Both the position numbers and the translations under genes were made by a program. This document shows positions 57,003 to 64,000 of a stretch of 64,000 nt of DNA, one piece after another; position 1 is the first letter of the stretch, and every line of letters begins with the position of its first letter. Under the pieces are notes generated by a model. The model ran no database searches and had not been told where the DNA came from. It worked only from the letters and a program-made list of their open reading frames with translations. Source of the stretch: Streptomyces sp. NBC_00102 (GTDB lineage Bacteria > Actinomycetota > Actinomycetes > Streptomycetales > Streptomycetaceae); NCBI RefSeq assembly GCF_026343115.1, contig NZ_JAPEMC010000003.1, positions 62,001 through 126,000 on the forward strand, given 5' to 3'.

Positions 57003-58427
57003 TCACGCCCCGCCGTCGTCCCCCGTGGGGCCGTACCAGACGGTGGTCGCGTTGCAGAACTCGCGGATGCCATGGCCGGCGAGTTCCCTGCCGTAGCCGG
57101 AGCGCTTCACTCCGCCGAAGGGCAGGGCGGGGTGGGAGGCGGTCATGCCGTTGAAGAAGACGCCGCCGGCCTCCAGGTCGCGGACGCAACGCTCCATCTC
57201 GTCCGGGTCCCGGGTCCAGACGTTGGAACTGAGGCCGAAGGGCGTGTCGTTGGCGAGCTCCAGGGCCTCTTCGAGTCCGGAGACCCGGTAGAGGGTGGCG
57301 ACCGGGCCGAAGGTCTCCTCGCGGTGGATCCGCATCTGCGGGGTGATGCCGGCCAGGACGGTGGGCGCGTAGAACCAGCCGTGGTCCAGTCCGGCGCCGA
57401 GTCCCTTCGGCCGTCCCCCGCCGCAGAGGGCCTCGGCTCCCTTGCCGAGGGCGTCGTCGACGAGTTCCTCCAGGTCGGTGCGGCCCTGTTCGGTGGAGAG
57501 CGGGCCGACGTCGGTGGACTCCTGGAGCGGGTCGCCGACGGTGAGGGCGTCCATGGCGGCGGTGAAGCGGGCGGCGAAGGCGTCGTACACGTCGGTGTGG
57601 ACGATGAACCGCTTGGCGGCGATGCAGGACTGGCCGTTGTTCTGGACCCGGGCGGTGACGGCGGTCCTCGCGGCGCGTTCGACGTCGGCGGAGGGCAGGA
57701 CGAGGTAGGGGTCGCTGCCGCCGAGTTCGAGGACTGTTTTCTTCACCGTGTCGCCGGCGGTCGCGGCGACGGCGCGGCCGGCGGGCTCGCTGCCGGTGAG
57801 GGTGGCGGCGACGACCCGGTCGTCGCGCAGGACCGCCTCGACGTCGCGGGAGCCGATCAGGAGCGTCTGGAACGCCCCGGCCGGGAAGCCGGCCCGGTGG
57901 AACAGGTCGCCCAGGTAGAGGGCGGTCTGCGGGACGTTCGAGGCGTGTTTGAGGAGCCCGACGTTGCCCGCCATCAGTGCGGGCGCCGCGAAGCGGACCA
58001 CCTGCCAGAGCGGGAAGTTCCACGGCATCACGGCGAGAACGACGCCGAGCGGCCGGTAGTGGACCCGGGCGCGGGTGGCTCCGGAGTCCTTGACGTCCTT
58101 CTCGGAGGGCTGCTCGTCGGCGAGGAGGCGTTCGGCGTTGGCCGCGTACCAGCGCATGGCCTTGGCGCATTTGGCGGCCTCGGCACGGGCCGCCGCGAGC
58201 GGCTTGCCCATTTCCAGGGTCATCGTGCGGGCGATGGCGTCCTGGTCCGCGTCCAGCAGGCCGGCGGCCTTCTCCAGCAGGGCGGCCCGCTCGCCGAAAC
58301 CCGTGGTGCGGTAGGTGCGGAAGGTGTCGTACGCGGTGGCGATCCGTCGCTCGATCTCCGCCGCGCCGATCGCCTCGTACGTTTTCAGCGTCTCACCGTT
58401 CGCGGGGTTCACCGTCGCGATGGGCAT
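57003..58427 (-). CDS. gabD: NAD(P)-dependent succinate-semialdehyde dehydrogenase
   Basis: A 474-residue aldehyde dehydrogenase. The catalytic Glu is in [12 protein letters not shown] and the nucleophilic Cys in [12 protein letters not shown]; the substrate-channel and cofactor block is [14 protein letters not shown]. The short N-terminus ([17 protein letters not shown]) and the SCIAAKRF signature are those of succinate-semialdehyde dehydrogenases, which make succinate in the GABA shunt. The substrate assignment is by subfamily resemblance. It lies 76 bp upstream of the phosphoketolase gene on the same strand and may share a transcript. Confidence 0.88.
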   Translation of the reverse strand: MPIATVNPANGETLKTYEAIGAAEIERRIATAYDTFRTYRTTGFGERAALLEKAAGLLDADQDAIARTMTLEMGKPLAAARAEAAKCAKAMRWYAANAERLLADEQPSEKDVKDSGATRARVHYRPLGVVLAVMPWNFPLWQVVRFAAPALMAGNVGLLKHASNVPQTALYLGDLFHRAGFPAGAFQTLLIGSRDVEAVLRDDRVVAATLTGSEPAGRAVAATAGDTVKKTVLELGGSDPYLVLPSADVERAARTAVTARVQNNGQSCIAAKRFIVHTDVYDAFAARFTAAMDALTVGDPLQESTDVGPLSTEQGRTDLEELVDDALGKGAEALCGGGRPKGLGAGLDHGWFYAPTVLAGITPQMRIHREETFGPVATLYRVSGLEEALELANDTPFGLSSNVWTRDPDEMERCVRDLEAGGVFFNGMTASHPALPFGGVKRSGYGRELAGHGIREFCNATTVWYGPTGDDGGA

Positions 58428-58498
58428 GGCAGTGGCCTCCTTGCCTGGGTTCTTCGACCGTCCCGCGCCTTCGCTCCCGGCGCAACGCGGGCCCCCTG

Positions 58499-58567
58499 GG
58501 GTGTGTCGTCACGCTGCCGTCTGCCGGGCGGCCTCCGGCCGGACGACGGCAATGTGACAACGCACCC
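58499..58567. repeat. REP-like palindromic element, compact copy
   Basis: GGGTGTGTCGTCACGCTGCCGTC at the left and the complement of GGGTGCGTTGTCACATTGCCGTC at the right form a 69-bp imperfect palindrome with a GCCTCCGGCCG centre. Its core is shared with the split copy at 398-566. It lies in the 220-bp region between two gene starts/ends with no other feature. Confidence 0.65.
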
Positions 58568-58648
58568 AAGCAGCACCTACCCGGCCGACGCGGATCATGC
58601 GCGCCGGGGGCACGCGATCCGGATCGGCCGGGCGGGGGGGCGAAGGGG

Positions 58649-59113
58649 TCAGACACGGTCCAGGGCGGCGGCGGGCAGCGGCCGGGCCTCGGGGGTTCTG
58701 TCCAGGGGCGTGCGGGGCAGCAGGCCGGTCGGGCGGGGCACCTCGGCGTACCGGGTGAACCAGACGACTTTGCCGTCGTCCGTCCGGCAGGTGCCCCAGC
58801 TGTCGCTGAGCGCCATGACCCGGCTCAGTCCGCCGCCGGTGGCCAGCAGCCTCGGCATCCCCTCGCCGTTGTCGGCCACGGCCACCGTCAGATGGCGGCC
58901 GGTCCAGCGGAGTTCGATGACGCACTCGTTGTCGCCGCCGACGTGCCGGTGGACATTGGTCAGCAGTTCCTCCAGCGCCCGGCAGACCGGGCGGACGTGG
59001 AGTTCGAGACTCCAGTGGCGCAGGTGCGCGGCGACGATGCGCCTCAGCTGGGATACGCGCTCTGCCGACACCTGCAGTTCGACCAGATAGTGCCGGTCGA
59101 GTGGAACGGTCAT
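58649..59113 (-). CDS. Anti-sigma-type ATP-binding protein
   Basis: A 154-residue cytoplasmic protein of the RsbW/SpoIIAB-like HATPase family. Residues about 10-118 carry the N box ALEELLTNVHRHV, the G1 box VADNGEGMP and the later GGGLSRVMALSD. Such kinases bind sigma factors or phosphorylate anti-anti-sigma (STAS) proteins; streptomycetes have dozens. The last 35 residues are Pro/Leu/Arg-rich and extra. The partner cannot be named. ATG 59113. Confidence 0.87.
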   Translation of the reverse strand: MTVPLDRHYLVELQVSAERVSQLRRIVAAHLRHWSLELHVRPVCRALEELLTNVHRHVGGDNECVIELRWTGRHLTVAVADNGEGMPRLLATGGGLSRVMALSDSWGTCRTDDGKVVWFTRYAEVPRPTGLLPRTPLDRTPEARPLPAAALDRV

Positions 59114-59273
59114 CGTCGGGGCTCCTCACCGCGAGGCCCACGTGCGTGTCCGTCGTGGTCCGACGGCCCCTGAGCACGAAGCGTGAGCGGTCATCACTTC
59201 TGTGTCACTCCTCAGGGTGACGCCACTCGTCCGGGTGCGCAACAGTTGGCCCATCGCCGCTGGTGGAGACGGT

Positions 59274-61370
59274 CTACGGCAGGTAGGGCAGGATCTTGTC
59301 CGGGGTGAGCGGGAGTTCGGTCAGCCGTGCCCCGGTGGCGTGCCGCACGGCGTTGCCGATGGCGGCGGCGGTGCCGACGATGCCGATCTCGCCGATGCCC
59401 TTGCTGCCCATGGGGTTGAGGTGGGGGTCGTCCTCGTCGATCCAGTGCGCCTCGACGTCCGGCACGTCGGCGTGGGCCGGTACGTGGTAGGCGGCGAGGT
59501 CGCTCTCGGTGAAGTCGCCGTACACCGGGTCCAGGGTGCTGCCCTCGGTGAGCGCCATCCCGATGCCCATGACCATGCCGCCGATGAACTGGGAGCGCGC
59601 GGTACGGGAGTTGAGGATGCGTCCGGCGGCGTAGACGCCGAGCAGCCGGCGCACACGGATCTCGCCGGTGAGCTGGTCGACGGCTGTCTCGGCGAAGTGG
59701 GCGCCGAAGGCGTGCCGGGAGTACGGGGACTCCGCGCCGGTCTCCTCCCGGGTGTCGGCGGACACCGTGATGCCCTCGGCGGGCAGCGGCCCGGAGTGCG
59801 CGGCGAGCCGGGCGGCGAGGTGGGCGGCGGCCTTGTGCACGGCCCACCCCCAGGAGGCGGTGCCGGAGGAGCCGCCGGCGAGCGAGGCGGTGGGCAGGTC
59901 GCTGTCGCCGAGGGCGACCCGCACCCGGTCGGCGTCGGTGGAGAGCGCGGAGGCCGCGATCTGGGCGAGGACGGTGCGGGCGCCGGTCCCGATGTCGGTG
60001 GCGTTCACCTCGACGAGGTAGCTCCCGTCGGCGGCGGCGTGCGCGGTGGCCGTGGAGGGCGCGACGAGTACGGGGTACGTCGCCGCGGCCACGCCCGTAC
60101 CGATCAGCCAGCGGCCGTCCTGCCGGGAGGCGGGGCGGCGGTCGCGGTCCTGCCAGCCGAAGCGTTCGGCGCCCTCGCGCAGGCAGGCGACCAGGCCGCG
60201 GCTGCTGAACGGTTTGCCGGAGTCGGGCTCGGTGGCGGGTTCGTTGCGCACCCGCAGTTCGACGGGGTCGATACCGAGCGCGCAGGCGAGTTCGTCCATG
60301 GCGGACTCGAGGGCGTACATCCCGGGCGCCTCCCCGGGGGCGCGCATCCACGAGGGGCTCGGGACGTCGAGAGCCACCACGCGGTGGGTCGTACGGCTGT
60401 GCGGGGAGGCGTACATGATCCGGGCCGGTACGGCGGCCTGCTCCACGAACTCCTTGACGGTGGAGGTGTGGGTGGCGACCTCGTGGCTCAGGGCGGTGAT
60501 CACGCCGTCGTCGTCGGCGCCGATCCTGACGCGGTGCACGGTGGGCGCGCGATGGCCGACGACGGCGGGCAGCTGCTTCCTGGGCAGCGCGAGCTTCACG
60601 GGCCGGCCGGTGTGCAGCGCGGCCATCGCGGCGAGCACCACCTGGGGGCGCGGGGTGCCCTTCGAGCCGAAGCCGCCGCCGACGTGCTCGGAGATCGCGG
60701 TCACCCGGTCCGCCTCGATCCCGAAGACGGCGGCCAGGGTGTCGCGGACCGTGCTGGAGCCCTGGCTGGAGTCGTGGACGGTCAGCCTGCCGTCCTCCCA
60801 CCGGGCGGTGGTGGCGTGCGGTTCCATCGGGTGGTTGTGCAGGGGACCGATCCGGTACGTCGTGTCGATCCGGTTCTCCGCGTCCGCCCAGGCCCGCGCG
60901 AAGTCGCCGCGCTCTCGGACGGCCGGGAAGCCGCCGTTGGCCTTCTCGGGGGTGTACAGCCCGGGGTGTTCGTCGGTGAGGACGACGTCGTGCGGTTCGC
61001 GCGCGTACTCGGTGACGACGGCGTCGGCTCCGGCCCGGGCCGCTTCGAGGCTGTCGGCCACCACCAGAGCGACGTACCAGCCGCGGTGCGGGACCCGATC
61101 GTCCTGGAGCACCGCGAGGGCCGGGTCCTCGGGGGTGTGGAGGCGGGGCGCGTTGTCGTGGGTGAGCACGGTGTGCACGCCCGGGAGGGCGAGCGCGTCG
61201 GCCGTCCGGACGGCGGTGACCCGCCCCTTGGGCACGGTGGCGGGGACGGGCCAGGCGTAGAGGCAGCCGGGCGGGGTGTGCTCCGCCGCGTAGCGGGCCG
61301 CCCCGGTGACCTTCTCCCGGGCCTCGCGGCGGACGACGGGTGCACCGAGCGGCTGGGGGGCGTGGCTCAT
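59274..61370 (-). CDS. Molybdenum aldehyde oxidase, large subunit (PaoC-like)
   Basis: A 698-residue molybdopterin-binding subunit of the xanthine dehydrogenase family. It starts with LGAPVVRREAREKVTGAARYAAE and contains HNHPMEPHATTARWEDGRLTVHDSSQGSSTVRDTLAAVFG, EHVGGGFGSKGTPRPQVVLAA, the Moco-contacting GSSGTASWG and the C-terminal MGSKGIGEIGIVGTAAAIGNAV with the active-site Glu. It oxidises an aldehyde or N-heterocycle with water-derived oxygen. It is the last gene of a three-gene operon with the FAD and iron-sulfur subunits and is about the size of E. coli PaoC. Confidence 0.92.
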   Translation of the reverse strand: MSHAPQPLGAPVVRREAREKVTGAARYAAEHTPPGCLYAWPVPATVPKGRVTAVRTADALALPGVHTVLTHDNAPRLHTPEDPALAVLQDDRVPHRGWYVALVVADSLEAARAGADAVVTEYAREPHDVVLTDEHPGLYTPEKANGGFPAVRERGDFARAWADAENRIDTTYRIGPLHNHPMEPHATTARWEDGRLTVHDSSQGSSTVRDTLAAVFGIEADRVTAISEHVGGGFGSKGTPRPQVVLAAMAALHTGRPVKLALPRKQLPAVVGHRAPTVHRVRIGADDDGVITALSHEVATHTSTVKEFVEQAAVPARIMYASPHSRTTHRVVALDVPSPSWMRAPGEAPGMYALESAMDELACALGIDPVELRVRNEPATEPDSGKPFSSRGLVACLREGAERFGWQDRDRRPASRQDGRWLIGTGVAAATYPVLVAPSTATAHAAADGSYLVEVNATDIGTGARTVLAQIAASALSTDADRVRVALGDSDLPTASLAGGSSGTASWGWAVHKAAAHLAARLAAHSGPLPAEGITVSADTREETGAESPYSRHAFGAHFAETAVDQLTGEIRVRRLLGVYAAGRILNSRTARSQFIGGMVMGIGMALTEGSTLDPVYGDFTESDLAAYHVPAHADVPDVEAHWIDEDDPHLNPMGSKGIGEIGIVGTAAAIGNAVRHATGARLTELPLTPDKILPYLP

Positions 61371-61400
61371 GACGGATCCTCGGGCGGGGTGGGGTGGGGT

Positions 61401-62402
61401 TCAGGCGGAACGGGGACCGGTCCGCCCGGTGAGCTCCGTGAGTACGTCGACGGTCAGCCTGCGGGCGAGGCCTACCTTGAAGGCGTTGTCGCGCAGCGGC
61501 CGGGCCGCGGCGAGCTCGGCGTCGGCGGCACGCGCGAAGGTCTCGGCGGTGGCGGGTGCGTCGCGGAGCACCGCCTCGGCGGCGGTGGCCCGCCAGGGCC
61601 GGTGGGCGAGACCGCCGAAGGCGAGGGCGGCGTGCCGGACGCGGCCGTCGCGCACCGTGAGGACGGCGGCCACCGAGACGAGCGCGAAGGCGTACGAGGC
61701 CCGGTCGCGGACCTTGCGGTAGAGCTGCGCCGAGCCCCCGGGCGCCGGGGGCAGGACCACCCCGGTGATCAGCTCGCCGGGGCGGATCACCGTGTCCTGG
61801 TCGGGGTTGTCCCCCGGCAGCCGGTGGAATCCGGTGACGGGTACGGTCCGTTCGCCGTCCGGTCCGTGGAGCACGACGGTGGCGTCGAGGGCGGCGAGCG
61901 CGGCGGACAGGTCCGAGGGGTGGGTGGCGACGCAGTTCTCGGAGTGGCCGAGGACGGCGAGGTCCCGGTGGGCGCCCTCGCGTGCGGGGCAACCGGTGCC
62001 GGGCAGGCGCTTGTTGCACGGTTTGGACACGTCCTGGAAGTACGGGCAGCGGGTGCGCTGGAGGAGGTTGCCGCCCGTGGTGGCGATGTTGCGCAGCTGG
62101 CCGGACGCCCCGGCGAGCAGCGCCTGGGTGAGGACCGGGTAGCGCTCGGTCACGAGGGGGTGCGCGGCGAGATCGCTGTTGCGGACGGTCGCCCCGACGC
62201 GCAGCCCGCCCTCGGGGGTGGGTTCGGTGCGGTCCAGGGGCAGCCGGGTGACGTCGACGAGGAGGGCCGGTGTCTCGACGCCGAGTTTCATCAGGTCGAC
62301 GAGGTTGGTTCCGCCGCCGAGGAAGCGGGCTCCTGGGTGTGCCGCCACCGCGGTCACGGCTTCGGTGACGGAGGCGGGTCGCAGGTAGCCGAAGGGCTTC
62401 AT
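61401..62402 (-). CDS. Molybdenum aldehyde oxidase, FAD subunit with 4Fe-4S site (PaoB-like)
   Basis: A 333-residue FAD-binding subunit. The FAD pocket is in ARFLGGGTNLVDLMKLGV and ATTGGNLLQRTRCPYF. A cysteine cluster follows (RCPYFQDVSKPCNKRLPGTGC and later HSENC), the arrangement that holds an extra 4Fe-4S cluster in PaoB and 4-hydroxybenzoyl-CoA reductase beta subunits. The C-terminal part is the CO-dehydrogenase flavoprotein domain. ATG 62402 overlaps the iron-sulfur gene stop by 4 bp, indicating coupled translation. It transfers electrons from Moco through Fe-S to FAD. Confidence 0.92.
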   Translation of the reverse strand: MKPFGYLRPASVTEAVTAVAAHPGARFLGGGTNLVDLMKLGVETPALLVDVTRLPLDRTEPTPEGGLRVGATVRNSDLAAHPLVTERYPVLTQALLAGASGQLRNIATTGGNLLQRTRCPYFQDVSKPCNKRLPGTGCPAREGAHRDLAVLGHSENCVATHPSDLSAALAALDATVVLHGPDGERTVPVTGFHRLPGDNPDQDTVIRPGELITGVVLPPAPGGSAQLYRKVRDRASYAFALVSVAAVLTVRDGRVRHAALAFGGLAHRPWRATAAEAVLRDAPATAETFARAADAELAAARPLRDNAFKVGLARRLTVDVLTELTGRTGPRSA

Positions 62403-62995
62403 CGGGCCACGTCCTGGATCGCTTCGACGATGTGGGGGTAGGCACCGCACCGGCAGAGGTTGCCGCTCATCCGTTCACGGATCTCGTCGGGCCCGAGGCG
62501 TACGGGACCGGGCGCGGCGAGGGCGGCGGGCGGGGTGGCGTGGGAGGGGAAGCCGTCCTCGGCCTCGGCGAGCATGCCGACGGCGGAGCAGATCTGGCCG
62601 GGGGTGCAGTAGCCGCACTGAAGGGCGTCGCGGTCCACGAACGCCTCCTGGACGGGGTGGAGCCGGCCGTCCTCGGCGAGCCCCTCGACCGTGGTGACAC
62701 GGGCACCGTCCTGGGCGACGGCCGGCAGCAGGCAGCTGTTGGCGCGGCGGCCGTCGACCAGGACGGTGCAGGCCCCGCACTGCCCGTGGTCGCAGCCCTT
62801 CTTGGCCCCGGTGAGGCCGAGGTGTTCGCGCAGCGCGTCCAGAAGGGTGGTGCGGTGGTCGAGCGACACCGTCCGGGCCGCGCCGTTGACGTGGAGGGTG
62901 ACGGAGGAACGGTGCGGGAGGCCGGTGTCCTCCGTTTCCCACGGAGGGGGGCCGAGCACCGTCTCCAGGTCCTCGGCCGGCCGGTGGGGTTCCAT
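62399..62995 (-). CDS. Molybdenum aldehyde oxidase, 2Fe-2S subunit (PaoA-like)
   Basis: A 198-residue iron-sulfur subunit. The plant-ferredoxin-like cluster is bound by GCDHGQCGACTVLVDG plus a later Cys in ANSCLLPAV; the second 2Fe-2S cluster is bound by CGYCTPGQI and NLCRCGAYPHI. It starts MEPHRPAEDLETVLGPPPWE at ATG 62995; unlike E. coli PaoA, there is no obvious Tat signal, so the complex is probably cytoplasmic. It is the first gene of the operon. Confidence 0.92.
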   Translation of the reverse strand: MEPHRPAEDLETVLGPPPWETEDTGLPHRSSVTLHVNGAARTVSLDHRTTLLDALREHLGLTGAKKGCDHGQCGACTVLVDGRRANSCLLPAVAQDGARVTTVEGLAEDGRLHPVQEAFVDRDALQCGYCTPGQICSAVGMLAEAEDGFPSHATPPAALAAPGPVRLGPDEIRERMSGNLCRCGAYPHIVEAIQDVAR

Positions 62996-63053
62996 GGGCG
63001 GGTGCCTTCCGTTCTGTTGTCCGACCGGACGGTGGCGGTGCGGGGCGCGTGTG

Positions 63054-63443
63054 TCAGCGGCTGGTGAGCCGCATCCTGACTTCCTCTTCCTGGTCCCCCG
63101 CCGCGGTGCCGATGTCCTCCACCGAGAACACCTCCCCGAGGTGCCCCTTGAGCCGGTCGACTGCCCAGTAGCCTCCCTGGGCATCGAGGGTGACCGGCCC
63201 GGCGAGGGAGGCGGGTCCGGCGGACTCCTTCTTCGTGGAGACGTCGACGGTCGCGGACCAGATGGTCGGGCGGGGCGCGTTCGCGTCGGTGGGCGCGTCG
63301 GCTGCGGCCCTGTCGGACGTGAAGGAGCGGCGGAGCACCTCGAACACGGTGCTCGCGTCGTCGGTCGTGCACTCGCTCAGCGAGACCAGGACGTCGTAGT
63401 TCTCCTGATGCTCGGAAGCGGTCTTGTCGCTGGTGTTCACCAT
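63054..63443 (-). CDS. Small hypothetical protein
   Basis: A 129-residue soluble protein starting MVNTSDKTASEHQENYDVLVSLSECTTDDASTVFEVLRRSFTSD. AAAGGAA just before the ATG at 63443 supports the start. It is acidic, with a likely alpha/beta arrangement (VFEVLRRSF, TIWSATVDVST, VTLDAQGGYWAVDRLKGHLGEVF). I recognise no family. It ends 58 bp before the first aldehyde oxidase gene and could be part of that transcript. Nothing in the sequence links it to the enzyme. Confidence 0.65.
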   Translation of the reverse strand: MVNTSDKTASEHQENYDVLVSLSECTTDDASTVFEVLRRSFTSDRAAADAPTDANAPRPTIWSATVDVSTKKESAGPASLAGPVTLDAQGGYWAVDRLKGHLGEVFSVEDIGTAAGDQEEEVRMRLTSR

Positions 63444-63603
63444 GGTTCCTTTCTCGGGAGCCGGACGCGGCGGAGCCGGCCCGTTCCCAGGCTCGCCCCG
63501 CGGCGGGAAGTCGGCGACACGGGTACGGCAGTCGGCCGAGTGGCTGCCCCGGGTCCTGCCCGGGAAGAACCCGCGTACGCGTGGAGATCACGCGCGGGCA
63601 GGC

Positions 63604-64000
63604 TCACAGTGCGCGCAGCGCGGGCAGCAGCGTCTTCTCCGCCCAGGCGATGAAGGGCTGCTGGTGCGCCCCGCCGACCTGGATGAGCGCGATCTCCGTG
63701 AAGCCCGCGTCGCGGTAGGCGAGTACCGCTTCGGTGAACTCGTCCACGTCGCTCCCGCAGGGGATCGCGTCGGCGACGTCCTCGGGTCGTACGTACGTGG
63801 TGGCCTGGTCGAATCCGTCGGGCCCCGGCAGCTCGGAGTTGACCTTCCAGCCGCCCACCGACCAGCGGAACTGCTCGTGCGCGCGGGCCACGGCGGCACC
63901 GCGGTCGGGGTCGTAGCAGACGGGGAGCTGGCCGACCGAGGGTTTGCCGGCGCCTCCGTGGCGGGCGAAGGCGTCGAGGAGTTCCGCCTTGGGCTCGGTG
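63604..64000 (-). CDS. F420-type LLM oxidoreductase, N-terminus outside window
   Basis: The last 131 residues of a luciferase-like monooxygenase-fold protein. The recognisable stretch is KAELLDAFARHGGAGKPSVGQLPVCYDPDRGAAVARAHEQFRWSVGGW, then VADAIPCGSDVDEFTEAVLAYRDAGFTEIALIQVGG. This matches the TIGR03557-like actinobacterial group related to F420-dependent glucose-6-phosphate dehydrogenase. The flavin/F420-binding N-terminal part lies past 64000. The substrate is unknown; the reaction is probably F420-dependent hydride transfer. Confidence 0.85.
   Translation of the reverse strand, partial: TEPKAELLDAFARHGGAGKPSVGQLPVCYDPDRGAAVARAHEQFRWSVGGWKVNSELPGPDGFDQATTYVRPEDVADAIPCGSDVDEFTEAVLAYRDAGFTEIALIQVGGAHQQPFIAWAEKTLLPALRAL

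Noticed and set aside
59202..62445. Long open frames on both strands over the aldehyde oxidase operon
   Set aside because: They are products of GC-rich third positions; only the three minus-strand frames have Moco, FAD and Fe-S motifs.

Overview
The window is very GC-rich, densely packed chromosomal DNA that looks like a Streptomyces. The evidence is a full-length two-domain geosmin synthase, an NsdA/NsdB-type regulator, zinc-independent (C-minus) ribosomal protein paralogues behind a probable Zur box, an F420-family oxidoreductase end, DinB/mycothiol-type proteins, a SpoIIE-type protein, near-universal G/C third codon positions and frequent GTG/TTG starts. I found no rRNA, tRNA, CRISPR array, insertion sequence or prophage. 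Long open frames opposite real genes are common here because of the GC content and were ignored.

Layout. 1-6273: a partial lipoprotein, a palindromic REP-like repeat, a small DUF6296 protein, a tyrosine-phosphatase-like protein, signal peptidase I, two DinB-family proteins, and DUF4230 and DUF4389 membrane proteins. 6274-7781: a 1.5 kb stretch without a convincing intact gene. It holds a perfect CebR-type operator, a promoter with a second operator-like site at its start point, a probably frameshifted small gene, and a strong terminator. 7782-11400: a VanZ-like protein, a TPR protein, a secreted phospholipase C-like protein and a YoaK/DUF1275 membrane protein. 11635-12303: L31 and L33 paralogues with a Zur-like box. 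12628-21155: a SpoIIE-type protein with degenerate metal ligands, the NsdA-like regulator, an aminoglycoside-phosphotransferase-like protein, a secreted amidase and geosmin synthase.

21225-28193: a BMP-like lipoprotein, a HupE/UreJ-type membrane protein, then a PHO-box-like promoter driving a secreted metallophosphoesterase whose C-terminus resembles a WxL domain. Next to it is a DUF916 (WxL-interacting protein) membrane protein, so the two look like a surface phosphatase and its wall anchor. A divergent TetR/unknown-protein pair shares one operator. 28326-38062: an ACT-domain protein, an acyl-CoA synthetase, an exported beta-lactamase-family hydrolase, a FAD oxidoreductase, a PHP phosphatase, a truncated Mrr-nuclease/TerD fusion, a BKACE enzyme and small proteins.

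38633-53407: a uridine-kinase-like ATPase, a Ser/Thr kinase with TPR repeats, an MpaB-like oxygenase, an MMPL transporter followed by a NarL-type two-component system, an RlmG-type methyltransferase, a secreted endonuclease I, a glutaminase-STAS protein coupled to a DUF1269 membrane protein, and a divergent baeRF protein. 53436-64000 is all on the minus strand: a 2-hydroxyacid dehydrogenase, phosphoketolase and succinate-semialdehyde dehydrogenase; a second REP-like repeat; an anti-sigma-type ATPase; a three-gene PaoABC-like molybdenum aldehyde oxidase; a small unknown protein; and the end of an F420-family oxidoreductase.
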